This document shows, piece by piece, positions 55,258 through 64,000 of a stretch of 64,000 nucleotides of DNA (position 1 is the stretch's first letter; each line of letters begins with the position of its first letter). Under the pieces are notes generated by a model. The model searched no databases. It was given only the letters and a program-made list of their open reading frames with translations, and was not told the origin of the DNA. The stretch is from Martinezella lusitana (GTDB lineage Bacteria; Pseudomonadota; Alphaproteobacteria; Rhizobiales; Rhizobiaceae), in assembly GCF_010668395.1 (NCBI RefSeq), contig NZ_WUEY01000002.1, positions 587,965-651,964 on the forward strand, given 5' to 3'. The position numbers and the translations under genes were made by a program.

Positions 55258-56006
55258 CAATTGCCCTCCAGCCGGTTCTCGAACAGGGTCGAACGGCGAC
55301 CGCGCAGCACGATATCGAATTTATAGGCGCGCGCGTCCATCGGAATCGTATTGCCCCAGTCGAGCGGCGCAATCAGCTGTTCGATCGCCTGTTTGTCGGG
55401 GATCGTCCCGACGATCGGACATTTCCAGATCATCGGATCGCCCTCGAAATACATCTGCGTGATCAGCCGCTGCGCAAAGCCATGGCCGAAGACGGAGAAG
55501 TGAATATGCGCGGGCCGCCAGTCGTTGACGCCATTCGGCCAGGGATAGGCGCCTGGACGGATGGTGCGGAAGGCGTAGCGCCCCTCGTCGTCGCTGATGG
55601 CGCGGCCGCAGCCGCCGAAATTCGGGTCGATCGCGGCGAGATAGGTTTCCTTCTTGTGGCGATAGCGCCCGCCAGCGTTAGCCTGCCAGAATTCCAGCAG
55701 GACGCCCGGCACCGGCCGGCCGCGCTCGTCGAGCACGCGGCCATGAACGATGATGCGCTCGCCGACGGCGCTTTCGCCCGGCCTGGCGAAATTATGGATC
55801 AGATCGTTGTCGAGCTCGTTCAGGATGGAATGGCCGAAGACCGGGCCGGTGATCTCCGAAATGGTTCCGTCGAGCGACAACAGCGCCCGTTGCGGCGAAC
55901 GCAATACCGATGTCTTGTAGCCGGGCGAAAACGCCGGCGGATGCCATGCGCGATCCCTGGCGAAAAAGGCGCCCGTTTCGGGCTTGCTGTTACTTCTGTC
56001 GGACAT
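55257..56006 (-). CDS. pcaH: Protocatechuate 3,4-dioxygenase, beta subunit
   Basis: This 249-residue subunit carries the non-haem Fe(III) site: Tyr115 (GGRYRHK), Tyr154 (GAYPWP), His167 and His169 (PAHIHFS). It cleaves protocatechuate between the hydroxyls to 3-carboxy-cis,cis-muconate. It lies 12 bp after pcaC and is translationally coupled to pcaG. Confidence 0.95.
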   Translation of the reverse strand: MSDRSNSKPETGAFFARDRAWHPPAFSPGYKTSVLRSPQRALLSLDGTISEITGPVFGHSILNELDNDLIHNFARPGESAVGERIIVHGRVLDERGRPVPGVLLEFWQANAGGRYRHKKETYLAAIDPNFGGCGRAISDDEGRYAFRTIRPGAYPWPNGVNDWRPAHIHFSVFGHGFAQRLITQMYFEGDPMIWKCPIVGTIPDKQAIEQLIAPLDWGNTIPMDARAYKFDIVLRGRRSTLFENRLEGN

Positions 56007-56018
56007 GTCTGCCTCGCT

Positions 56019-56423
56019 TCATGCCGCCTTTTCGGCGTCCATCTGTTCAAAAACCTGCTTGGCGATCTTGATCGCGTGATTGGCGGCCGGTACGCCGGCG
56101 TAGATCGCCACATGCAGAAGCGCCTCGCAGATGTCGTCGCGCGTCGCGCCGGTGTTGCGCGTCGCCCGCACATGCATGGCCACCTCGTCGTCCTGGCCGA
56201 GCGCCGCAAGCAACGCGATCGTCACGATGGAGCGCTCGCGTCGGCTCAGCGTCGGGCGCGACCAGACATGCCCCCAGGCCGCCTCGGTAATCAGTTCCTG
56301 GAAAGGTTGATCGAACGCCGTCACGGCCTGCTGGGCACGATCGACATGGCTGTCGCCGAGGACGGCGCGGCGCGTCTCCATGCCCTGAAGATAGCGCTCG
56401 GACGGCGTGGTGGGGTCATTCAT
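56019..56423 (-). CDS. pcaC: 4-Carboxymuconolactone decarboxylase
   Basis: This 134-residue AhpD-like protein converts 4-carboxymuconolactone to 3-oxoadipate enol-lactone. Family landmarks are WGHVWSRPTLSRRERSIVTIALLAALGQDDEVAMHVRATRNTGATRDDICEALLHVAIYAGVPAANHA. Its start overlaps the pcaD stop as ATGA. Confidence 0.94.
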   Translation of the reverse strand: MNDPTTPSERYLQGMETRRAVLGDSHVDRAQQAVTAFDQPFQELITEAAWGHVWSRPTLSRRERSIVTIALLAALGQDDEVAMHVRATRNTGATRDDICEALLHVAIYAGVPAANHAIKIAKQVFEQMDAEKAA

Positions 56424-57229
56424 GGGGCTTGTTCTCCACGCAGGACGACGTCGACGAAGGCACGGATGACTTCGCTCAACGCCTCGGGTTGTTCGACGCA
56501 GGGAATATGGCCGGCGTCCTTGATCACTTCATAACGCGCGTTCGGAATGAGCTTTGCCGTCGAGAGCACCAGCTCCGGCGGCGTGGACCCATCCTGATCG
56601 CCGACGATGCAGATGGTGGGCACCGCGATCCTAGCCGCGGCTTCTGTCAGATCGGCATCGCGCAGGGCCGCGCAAGTGGCGGCGTACCCTGCCGCCGGCT
56701 GGCGGATCAGCATGTTGCAATAGCCCGCGAAGTCGATGTTTTCCGGGCGGCGGAAGGCCGGCGTGAACCACCGCTCCATGATCGCGTCGACGATCGATTC
56801 GATGCCGTGCGCCTCGACCTGCGCGATACGGGCGTTCCAGCTGTCGGCCGTGCCGATCTTGTGGGCGGTGTCGCAAAGGATCAGCGCCCGCACCAGATCC
56901 GGGCGCCGCTGATAGAGCGATTGAGCAACCAACCCGCCGACCGACAGGCCGCAGATCACGGCGTCCTTGACCGAGAGGAAATCGAGCAGGCCGGCAAGGT
57001 CCGTGGCGTGATCCTCGATGGAATAGGGCATTTGGCCGAGATCGGAGAGGCCATGGCCGCGCTTGTCGTAGAGCACGATCGGAAAATCGCCGGCCAGGCG
57101 CACGATCACATCACGCCAGATCCGGAAATCGGTGCCGAGCGAATTGGCAAAGACAAGAACCGGCTTGTCGGCGGGGCCACCAATGATCTGATAGTGGATC
57201 GTGACGTCGTTGATACGGGCAAACTGCAC
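56420..57229 (-). CDS. pcaD: 3-Oxoadipate enol-lactonase
   Basis: This 269-residue alpha/beta hydrolase has the nucleophile elbow CGLSVGG (Ser96), the KRGHGLSD turn and a C-terminal AGHIPCVEQPE histidine. It hydrolyses the enol-lactone to 3-oxoadipate. A GTG start at 57229 is supported by GGAG seven bases upstream and by alignment of the N-terminus with the family; the open frame extends to 57511 across the promoter. It is the first gene of the pcaDCHGB operon. Confidence 0.93.
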   Translation of the reverse strand: MQFARINDVTIHYQIIGGPADKPVLVFANSLGTDFRIWRDVIVRLAGDFPIVLYDKRGHGLSDLGQMPYSIEDHATDLAGLLDFLSVKDAVICGLSVGGLVAQSLYQRRPDLVRALILCDTAHKIGTADSWNARIAQVEAHGIESIVDAIMERWFTPAFRRPENIDFAGYCNMLIRQPAAGYAATCAALRDADLTEAAARIAVPTICIVGDQDGSTPPELVLSTAKLIPNARYEVIKDAGHIPCVEQPEALSEVIRAFVDVVLRGEQAP

Positions 57230-57299
57230 TGGAAATCTCCTCAGGCGCGAGATTGGATGTATAATCTGGTTAGGTAAAATGATATTTCTTCGCTCTATG

Positions 57300-57315
57300 A
57301 TAACTCCGGGGTTAT
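57300..57315. promoter_or_regulatory. PcaQ binding site
   Basis: ATAACT-CCGG-GGTTAT is a perfect-architecture match to the ATAACC-N4-GGTTAA inverted repeat described for PcaQ in S. meliloti (from memory). It lies 71 bases upstream of pcaD and overlaps the pcaQ promoter zone, nine bases before the pcaQ start, fitting activation of pca and autoregulation. Confidence 0.75.
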
Positions 57316-57323
57316 GACTGAGC

Positions 57324-58250
57324 ATGCTCGACGCGCGCATCAAATTCCGCCATCTGCAAACCTTTGTCGAGGTTGCGCGCCAGAAAAGCGTGATCAAGGC
57401 TGCGGGCCTGCTGAACATCAGCCAACCGGCCGTAACGAAGACGATCCGCGAGCTGGAAGAGGCGCTTGGCGTTGCCGTCTTCGAGCGCGATGGGCGCGGC
57501 ATTCGCATCACCCGCTACGGCGAAGTTTTTCTCCGCCATGCCGGTGCCGCGCTGACGGCACTCCGGCAGGGGCTGGATTCCGTGTCGCAGGAGCGCTCCG
57601 GCGAAGCGCCGCCGATCCGCATCGGTGCGCTGCCGACGGTATCGACGCGGATCATGCCACGCGCAATGGAGCTGTTTCTGCGGGAAGAGACCTGGAGCCG
57701 CATCAAGATCGTCACCGGCGAAAACGCCGTGCTTCTGGAACAGTTGCGCGTCGGCGACCTCGATCTCGTCGTCGGCCGATTGGCAAGCCCCGACAATATG
57801 GCTGGCTTTTCCTTCGAGCATCTCTACTCCGAACAGGTGGTCTTCGCCGTCAGGGCCGGGCATCCGCTGCTGTCCGACAGGCAATCGCCGTTTTCCGATC
57901 TCAGCCGCTATACCATCCTGATGCCGACGCGCGGCTCGATCATTCGCCCCTTCGTCGAGAGCTTTCTGATCGCGAACGGCGCCGGCGGACTGCCGAACCA
58001 GATCGAAACCGTTTCCGATTCCTTCGGACGCGCCTTCGTACGCTCCAGCGACGCCATATGGATCATCTCGGCCGGCGTCGTCGCCGGCGATGTCGATGAC
58101 GGTCTGCTGGCACTCCTGCCGATCGACACCAGCGAGACAAAGGGACCGGTGGGATTGACGATGCGCACGGACGCGGTTCCCACCCTTCCATTGTCGATCC
58201 TGATGCAGACGATCCGCGAGGCGGCAGCCGAGATAGCCAGGAAACCGTAG
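57324..58250 (+). CDS. pcaQ: LysR-family activator of the pca operon
   Basis: This 308-residue LysR protein has the N-terminal winged helix KFRHLQTFVEVARQKSVIKAAGLLNISQPAVTKTIRELEEALGVAVFERDGRGI and a C-terminal effector domain. It is divergent from pcaD with an appropriate operator between them, the arrangement seen in rhizobia where PcaQ responds to 3-carboxymuconate-type intermediates. It converges with pobA, with seven bases between stops. Confidence 0.93.
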   Translation: MLDARIKFRHLQTFVEVARQKSVIKAAGLLNISQPAVTKTIRELEEALGVAVFERDGRGIRITRYGEVFLRHAGAALTALRQGLDSVSQERSGEAPPIRIGALPTVSTRIMPRAMELFLREETWSRIKIVTGENAVLLEQLRVGDLDLVVGRLASPDNMAGFSFEHLYSEQVVFAVRAGHPLLSDRQSPFSDLSRYTILMPTRGSIIRPFVESFLIANGAGGLPNQIETVSDSFGRAFVRSSDAIWIISAGVVAGDVDDGLLALLPIDTSETKGPVGLTMRTDAVPTLPLSILMQTIREAAAEIARKP

Positions 58251-58257
58251 AGCCCGC

Positions 58258-59457
<1,200 letters not shown>

Positions 59458-59492
59458 TCAAGTCTGTTCGCCGCGTCACGAGTGCGCAATGG

Positions 59493-59528
59493 ACATTTCG
59501 GTCATGAAATTGCACATATCGAACATGA
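59493..59528. promoter_or_regulatory. Tandem PobR-type operator repeats
   Basis: ACATTTCGGTCATGA (59493-59507) and ACATATCGAACATGA (59514-59528) are direct repeats identical at 12 of 15 positions, 21 bp apart (two helical turns). This is the expected layout for an AraC-family activator, in the 113-bp gap between pobA and pobR. Confidence 0.6.
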
Positions 59529-59543
59529 TGAGGGAGAAGGGTC

Positions 59544-60431
59544 ATGACGAAGGCCGTGCCGACCTATGAGCTCTACGGCGAAAATACCGGTCGAAAGCCG
59601 GATTTCTGGCTGCATTGCGAGACGATTCCCTCCCGCAGCAGCCTCCACCAATGGGAGATCCGCCCGCATCGGCATGAGAGCTTCTTTCAGATCTTGTACA
59701 TAGACGCCGGATCGGGCGACGCCGTCTTCGATGGAGTTCCCCATGCCATTGTACCGCCTGCCGTCATCACCGTGCCGCCGCACCTCAATCACGGCTTCCG
59801 GTTTTCGCGCGATATAGACGGCTTCGTCATCACGGTGCTGATCTCGCATCTGAAGGCCGCTCCGGGCGATCGCAGCCGGCTGGGCGCATGGCTTGCCGAT
59901 CCACACCTGACCTTGCTCGACACCGGCCAGGAAGACGCGGCCTATGTCGCCAGCACGCTGAGGCGTCTTGGTAAAGAGTTTGCCAGCCACCGCAACGGCC
60001 GCAACGACCTGCTCGACGCCTACCTGACCTCGGCATTGCTGTTGACGGCGCGCATCTCCCAGAAAGCCGATGAAGGATCGAGCGCGGGCGATGAGAGCGA
60101 GCGGCGGATGGAGATGCTGCAGGGCCTCATCCAGCGCTACTTCCGCTCGCACAAGCCGGCAGCCTTCTATGCCGAAAGCCTCGGCATCTCGCCGGCCCAT
60201 CTCAGCCGCATCGTGCGCAGCAGGACAGGGCACGGCGCGCACGAACTGATTACCCGCAAGCTGCTCGATGAGGCCAAGCGCGAGCTGGTCTTCACCTTCG
60301 CGACCGTCCAGGAAATCAGCTATCGCCTCGGCTTTGCCGACCCGGCCTATTTCTCCCGTTTCTTCGTCAAGCAGACCAGCCAGACGCCCCGCGCCTGGCG
60401 CATCGAGGAGCGGGAGAGACTTGGCCTTTGA
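59544..60431 (+). CDS. pobR: AraC-family regulator of pobA
   Basis: This 295-residue protein has an N-terminal cupin-like ligand domain (WEIRPHRHESFFQILYIDAGSG) and a C-terminal double helix-turn-helix (YAESLGISPAHLSRIVRSRTGHGAHELITRK and EISYRLGFADPAYFSRFFVKQTSQTPRAWR). Divergence from pobA supports the PobR role; AraC-type PobR is known from Rhizobiaceae, unlike the IclR-type PobR of Acinetobacter. Effector assignment (4-hydroxybenzoate) is inference. Confidence 0.88.
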   Translation: MTKAVPTYELYGENTGRKPDFWLHCETIPSRSSLHQWEIRPHRHESFFQILYIDAGSGDAVFDGVPHAIVPPAVITVPPHLNHGFRFSRDIDGFVITVLISHLKAAPGDRSRLGAWLADPHLTLLDTGQEDAAYVASTLRRLGKEFASHRNGRNDLLDAYLTSALLLTARISQKADEGSSAGDESERRMEMLQGLIQRYFRSHKPAAFYAESLGISPAHLSRIVRSRTGHGAHELITRKLLDEAKRELVFTFATVQEISYRLGFADPAYFSRFFVKQTSQTPRAWRIEERERLGL

Positions 60432-60478
60432 ACAGGCATCGCCTATGCGGACGGTGGAAAATCCGGGCAACCACCCGC

Positions 60479-60617
60479 CCTCGTCCTTCGAGGCTCCGCC
60501 TTTGGCTGCGCGCCTCAGGATGAGGGCTGATCTCGTCGCGCCGCTGCCCGGGAATAACAAACCAACTCGCGAGCAAGGTCTGCTTCATCCGCATCCTGAG
60601 CTTGTCGAAGGACGAGG
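60479..60617. repeat. Intergenic palindromic repeat element
   Basis: CCTCGTCCTTCGA (60479-60491) is the exact inverse of TCGAAGGACGAGG (60605-60617). Inner arms CTCAGGATG (60514-60522) and CATCCTGAG (60592-60600) are also inverted. This mosaic resembles the dispersed RIME-like intergenic repeats of rhizobial genomes. It lies between the convergent pobR and IclR genes. Confidence 0.65.
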
Positions 60618-60638
60618 ATGGCCCGTAAGGCCCGAAGA

Positions 60639-61394
60639 TTAAGGCAGCACCAGCCGCAGCGCCTTTTGCGTCTCCTTCAGCAGCGGCAGGAACCGCTCCG
60701 CCATCTCGGAAGCGGTGACGTAGGCGGCCGGGGCGCCGATATTGATCGCCGCGACGGTCTGGCCGCGATCGTTTTCGACAGGAACGGCAATCGAGCACAG
60801 ACCGATTTCCAACTCCTGGTCGATGACGGCGTAGCCCTGCCCCCTCACCCGACGGAATTCGGCCATCAGCTCTTCCGGATCGGTCTTGGTGTTCGGCGTA
60901 TTCGCCTTGAGTTCGGTCCGCTCCAGCACCGAGCGCGCCTCGCTTTCCGGCAAGGCGGCCAGCAGGACCCGGCCCATCGAGGCACAGAAGGCCGGAAGGC
61001 GACTGCCGGGCGTCAGGTTGATCGACATCACCCGGCGCTGGGAGGCACGGGCAATATAAACCACGTCCGTCCCGTCGAGCACCGAAGCCGAAGCATTCTG
61101 CCCGGCGCGCTCGGCCAGCTGGTCGAGATGCGGCTGGATGATGATCGGCAGCGGCGTCGCGGCAAGGTAGGCATGGCCGAGCCTGAGAATTTTCGGCGTC
61201 AGGGTGAAGAATTTCCCGTCATAGACGGCATAGCCGAGCTCGGAAAGCGTCAGCAGCGAGCGGCGAACAGTGGCGCGATCAAGCCCGGTGAGTTTCGACG
61301 CCTCGGCGATCGTCAGGCGCTGCTGCCTCTCGCCGAAGGCCTCGATGACCTTCAACCCCTTGGCAAAGCCGCTGACGAAATCCGTTTCGCGCAT
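60639..61394 (-). CDS. pcaR: IclR-family regulator, PcaR/PcaU-like
   Basis: This 251-residue IclR protein has an N-terminal winged helix FVSGFAKGLKVIEAFGERQQRLTIAEASKLTGLDRATVRRSLLTLSELGY and a C-terminal effector domain. Its landmarks include TDVVYIARASQRRVMSINLTPGSRLPAFCASMGRVLLAALPE, close to PcaR/PcaU proteins that sense 3-oxoadipate or protocatechuate. Rhizobial pcaR usually controls pcaIJF, which are not in the window. The symbol is given by similarity and neighbourhood. Confidence 0.8.
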   Translation of the reverse strand: MRETDFVSGFAKGLKVIEAFGERQQRLTIAEASKLTGLDRATVRRSLLTLSELGYAVYDGKFFTLTPKILRLGHAYLAATPLPIIIQPHLDQLAERAGQNASASVLDGTDVVYIARASQRRVMSINLTPGSRLPAFCASMGRVLLAALPESEARSVLERTELKANTPNTKTDPEELMAEFRRVRGQGYAVIDQELEIGLCSIAVPVENDRGQTVAAINIGAPAAYVTASEMAERFLPLLKETQKALRLVLP

Positions 61395-61716
61395 CCCTGA
61401 TCCCGCACCTTTGTTGTGTCATTACGCAGAATCCCGACACTGTTCTCTTGCGAAATCCACAGCGCGTATCGTTCTGATTTGGCCACTTTGAGCCGATTGA
61501 TTTGGCACCATAAATCCGGTGCCTCTGAACTGTCGACGCCGGTCAGTCAAAAAAATATGCGATTTGATGCCGGCGATCGTTCCACTCGGGTACATGGGCA
61601 ATCGCCACCAAGGCGGTTCCTGCTCATAGGCGCGCGCCGGAAAATTCGGCTCTCCTGGCCTTACGAAGACGTCGTGGCATTCCGATGCTGCGCCTGCACG
61701 GCGAATGCCTCATCCA
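61395..61716. promoter_or_regulatory. Region between IclR and TetR genes
   Basis: These 322 bases contain the promoter side of the IclR gene. A dyad GGCACC-N8-GGTGCC lies at 61504-61523, 110 bases before the IclR start; it could be an operator. Possible frames on the plus strand lack homology and are not called. The remainder shows nothing recognisable. Confidence 0.4.
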
Positions 61717-62277
61717 TCAGTCGCCGCCGAAAGCGATGATGGCCCGGGCAAGCCAGCCCATCCGTCGCTCTGCTTCCTTGATCGAACAATTCTGTCCCTC
61801 GCGGAGTGCGCGCCAAGTCTCCCAGCTCGTCGCCACGTCGAGAGCGTCGGCCGCCTCGGGGCGATCCCCAAGCTCGTCTGCCAGCATCGACATGAGATTG
61901 GCACGCAGCATTCGTCGCGCACCATCGATGAACTCATCGAGCGCAACATTGCCCCGGCTCCTTGCGGCGTCGAGAAAGCGTCGCACCGGCGTAACCGTTT
62001 CATAGAGCCTGGCGCGGTGAGACAGAAGCGCATTCATGCGGGTCCCGACGTCTCCAACCGGTTGCGGCAAGGGAAGATCCTCGGTGATCCATAGCCGCAT
62101 TCGCTGCGCCGTCTCCAGCTCGAGCGCGGCCCGCCCGTCGAAATAGCGAAAGACCGTTCTGCGCCCGACTCCGGCATGTCTGGCTACCGTCTCCACGTCG
62201 GGCATCGCACCGGTTTCACGAACGAGCCGCAGCAGTGCCATGCCGATCCGCGCTCTATTCTCATCTATCTTCGACAC
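61717..62277 (-). CDS. TetR-family transcriptional regulator
   Basis: This 186-residue TetR-type repressor has helices ENRARIGMALLRLVRETG, then the HTH MPDVETVARHAGVGRRTVFRYFDGRAAL, and a divergent all-helical ligand domain. GTG 62277 gives a standard-length TetR protein; GTG 62289 is possible and a longer frame to 62442 would run through the operator. It is divergent from the hydrolase gene, with an inverted repeat between them that it probably binds. Confidence 0.85.
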   Translation of the reverse strand: MSKIDENRARIGMALLRLVRETGAMPDVETVARHAGVGRRTVFRYFDGRAALELETAQRMRLWITEDLPLPQPVGDVGTRMNALLSHRARLYETVTPVRRFLDAARSRGNVALDEFIDGARRMLRANLMSMLADELGDRPEAADALDVATSWETWRALREGQNCSIKEAERRMGWLARAIIAFGGD

Positions 62278-62307
62278 ACGGACGTCCACACGATCTTCAA
62301 ATGATCT

Positions 62308-62354
62308 GGCACGGTGAGTGCCAAAATTCCTTGCAATTTGGCACTCACCGTGCC
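62308..62354. promoter_or_regulatory. Tandem palindromic operator in TetR/hydrolase region
   Basis: Two 18-bp arms are perfect inverses: one begins at 62308 and ends at 62325, the other runs 62337-62354. Each arm is itself a palindrome GGCAC-N5-GTGCC. The pair, 29 bp apart, has the layout of a two-dimer TetR operator and lies 31 bp from the regulator start and 43 bp from the hydrolase start. Confidence 0.7.
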
Positions 62355-62396
62355 ACGAATTCCGCAGCCGGACAAGCCCGGCTCGGGAGCCTGGAA

Positions 62397-64000
62397 ATGG
62401 CAGCAATCGACCGCAAGAGCCGTACTCCGCTTGCGTTGGCATGGCGGCGCCTGAAAAATCTCTTTCATCCCGACGTAACGGTTACCAAGGCGCCGCCGGG
62501 GCTGCACGCCGACTGGGACGTGCCGGTTGCCATGCGCGATGGCGTGACGCTGCGGGTCAATGTTTTCCGCCCGGAGGGCGAAGGCCGCTGGCCGGTCATC
62601 ATGTCCGCCCACCCCTATGGAAAAGACAGGATCGCGGCGAAGAGCAGGAGCGGCCGGCGGCTAGACTTCCAATATCGTCTTTGCCCGCAGCCCGATCCGA
62701 TCTCCCTTTCCGACCTGACGAGCTGGGAGGCGCCGGACCCTGCGGTATGGGTGCCGCGAGGTTACTGCGTGATCAATGCCGACCTGCGGGGCTGCGGCAC
62801 ATCCGGCGGCGTCGGCGACCCCTTCACCGCGCTGGAGGCAAACGACTATTGCGACCTGATCAACTGGGCCGGGACGCAGCCCTGGTCGAGCGGCCGTGTC
62901 GGTCTCGACGGCGTCTCCTATCTCGCGATCAGCCAATATGAAGGTGCGGCCGTGAAACCCGCCCATCTTGCCGCCATCTGTCCGTGGGAAGGCTTCAGCG
63001 ATCTCTATCGGGATTTCTTTCGTCCCGGCGGCATCAGGGAGGACGGCTTCAGCATCATCTGGAGTCGTGGAATGAGCCGGCGGCGCATCAGGACCAATCT
63101 CCGCTCCGAGGTTATCAAACACACCGAGCGGGATGCATGGTGGCAGGAGCGCACGCCAAGTCTGGAGAGTATCGACGTTCCGATGTTGGTATGCGGCAGC
63201 TTCTCGGACCATTCGCTGCATACTCGCGGCTCGTTCGAGGTTTTTCGCCGCGCCGGTTCCTCGCGCAAGTGGCTCTACACCCATCGGAGTGGCAAATGGT
63301 CCACCTACTACGGCAATGACGCGACAGAGACACGCATGGGCTTCTTCGACCATGTGCTGAAGGGTCTGGACAATGGCTGGGCGGAACGTCCCGCCGTGCG
63401 CCTCGCCATTCATGATATCGGTTCCGATCCGGTCGCGGTAACCGGAGAGGAGAGCTGGCCGCCGTCTGATCTCGACTGGAGATCCCTGTGGCTGGACGCC
63501 CGATCGGGTTCCCTCACAAGCACCCGGCCGGACGCGGAAGCATCGGTCGCATTCGATCTACCCGACGGATGCTGCAGCTACCTCTGGACCGTGCCGGAAG
63601 ACCTCGACCTGATCGGTCCCATGGCGTTGCGTTTGCATTTCGAATTGCGTCGTGGTGACGATGCTTTCCTGTTCGTCGGCGTTCGCAAGCTCCGTGGAGG
63701 CGTCGAGACCAGGTTCGAAGGCTCGATGGGCTTTTCCGGCGACATGGTCAGCAAGGGATGGCAGCGTCTCGCCCACCGGGACTTGGATGACGAACTCTCA
63801 ACCGAAATGCAGCCGGTCCATATGCATGACCACGCCGAGCCTCTCAGGCCGGGTGAAATACGCCCCGTGACGATTGCATTGCTGCCGCATGCGACCCGCT
63901 TTCTGAAGGGCGATCAGTTGCAGATCGACATTCGCGGCCGCTGGCACTACCCGCGCGATCCTCTTCGCGGCCAGTTCCCGATCTTTTATCAACCCAGCCC
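62397..64000 (+). CDS. CocE/NonD-family alpha/beta hydrolase (3' end beyond window)
   Basis: An open frame runs from ATG 62397 to the window edge without a stop (534 codons). The N-terminal hydrolase domain shows VAMRDGVTLRVNVFRPEGEGRWPVIMSAHPYGKDR and GLDGVSYLAISQYEG, in which the serine of GVSY is the likely nucleophile. Later come CGSFSDHSLHTRGSFEVF and a C-terminal jelly-roll region. Family members hydrolyse esters, amides or peptides (cocaine esterase, X-Pro dipeptidase). Divergent TetR and the operator indicate inducible expression. The substrate is unknown. Confidence 0.85.
   Translation, partial: MAAIDRKSRTPLALAWRRLKNLFHPDVTVTKAPPGLHADWDVPVAMRDGVTLRVNVFRPEGEGRWPVIMSAHPYGKDRIAAKSRSGRRLDFQYRLCPQPDPISLSDLTSWEAPDPAVWVPRGYCVINADLRGCGTSGGVGDPFTALEANDYCDLINWAGTQPWSSGRVGLDGVSYLAISQYEGAAVKPAHLAAICPWEGFSDLYRDFFRPGGIREDGFSIIWSRGMSRRRIRTNLRSEVIKHTERDAWWQERTPSLESIDVPMLVCGSFSDHSLHTRGSFEVFRRAGSSRKWLYTHRSGKWSTYYGNDATETRMGFFDHVLKGLDNGWAERPAVRLAIHDIGSDPVAVTGEESWPPSDLDWRSLWLDARSGSLTSTRPDAEASVAFDLPDGCCSYLWTVPEDLDLIGPMALRLHFELRRGDDAFLFVGVRKLRGGVETRFEGSMGFSGDMVSKGWQRLAHRDLDDELSTEMQPVHMHDHAEPLRPGEIRPVTIALLPHATRFLKGDQLQIDIRGRWHYPRDPLRGQFPIFYQPS

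Noticed and set aside
53629..55326. A 565-codon plus-strand frame opposite pcaB and pcaG
   Set aside because: It is antisense to two conserved pathway genes and no domain is visible.
62277..62442. The longer TetR open frame beginning at 62442
   Set aside because: It would translate through the operator palindrome and into the divergent gene's coding start, and the added residues show no TetR homology.

Overview
The window looks like high-GC alphaproteobacterial DNA, most probably from a member of the Rhizobiaceae (Rhizobium, Ensifer or Agrobacterium-like). The evidence is the rhizobial order pcaDCHGB with divergent pcaQ next to pobA and an AraC-type pobR, a CyaC-type diheme/ferredoxin adenylate cyclase like that of Sinorhizobium meliloti, and a run of catabolic ABC-transporter operons. 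No rRNA, tRNA, CRISPR array, insertion sequence, phage gene or replication gene was seen. The content (uptake, catabolism, envelope modification) would fit a secondary replicon or an accessory chromosomal region, but the sequence does not decide this.

Layout. (1) 211-6821: a polar amino-acid-type ABC importer, an LLM-class flavin monooxygenase and an alpha/beta hydrolase on the minus strand, with a divergent LysR regulator. (2) 7038-12015: an MgtA-type Mg2+ P-type ATPase, a zinc alcohol dehydrogenase, and a 40-residue one-helix microprotein coupled to an ABC exporter membrane domain that has no ATPase. (3) 12045-21239: a sugar or sugar-acid operon (ABC importer, mutarotase, GMC oxidoreductase, DgoD galactonate dehydratase, SDR) with a divergent FadR-type GntR regulator and two matching operator-like sites 84 bp apart. 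(4) 21508-44061: a large cluster combining cyclic-nucleotide signalling with glycan handling. It holds three class III cyclase-like proteins, a stand-alone cNMP-binding protein, a metallo-beta-lactamase-fold hydrolase that might be a cyclic phosphodiesterase, a degenerate ABC exporter, four glycosyltransferases, a polysaccharide deacetylase, two methyltransferases and a complete oligopeptide ABC importer. (5) 44364-53442: a branched-chain-amino-acid-type ABC importer, a fused 5-oxoprolinase/hydantoinase and a MarR regulator. (6) 53587-61394: 4-hydroxybenzoate to protocatechuate to beta-ketoadipate catabolism (pobA, pcaDCHGB) with three regulators (PcaQ, PobR, an IclR protein). (7) 61717-64000: a TetR regulator and a divergent CocE/NonD hydrolase cut off by the window end, separated by a large operator-like inverted repeat.

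How the genes may work together. The pob/pca block is a textbook ring-cleavage route. PobA hydroxylates 4-hydroxybenzoate, PcaGH opens protocatechuate, and PcaB, PcaC and PcaD carry it to 3-oxoadipate; the thiolase and CoA-transferase genes lie elsewhere. The dgo-like operon imports a sugar or aldonate, and DgoD dehydrates galactonate; the matching KDGal kinase and aldolase are not in the window. The best candidate for an undescribed system is region 4. There, cAMP made by a redox-sensing cyclase and other cyclase-like proteins could be read by the cNMP-binding protein encoded directly after a degenerate ABC exporter, in a block that also encodes glycan synthesis and modification enzymes. The ABC protein has lost its Walker A lysine and Walker B acidic residues and carries three copies of a post-Q-loop motif. 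A second, ATPase-less version of the same membrane domain is encoded about 10 kb away at 11011-12015. This functional link is inference from gene content and gene order.
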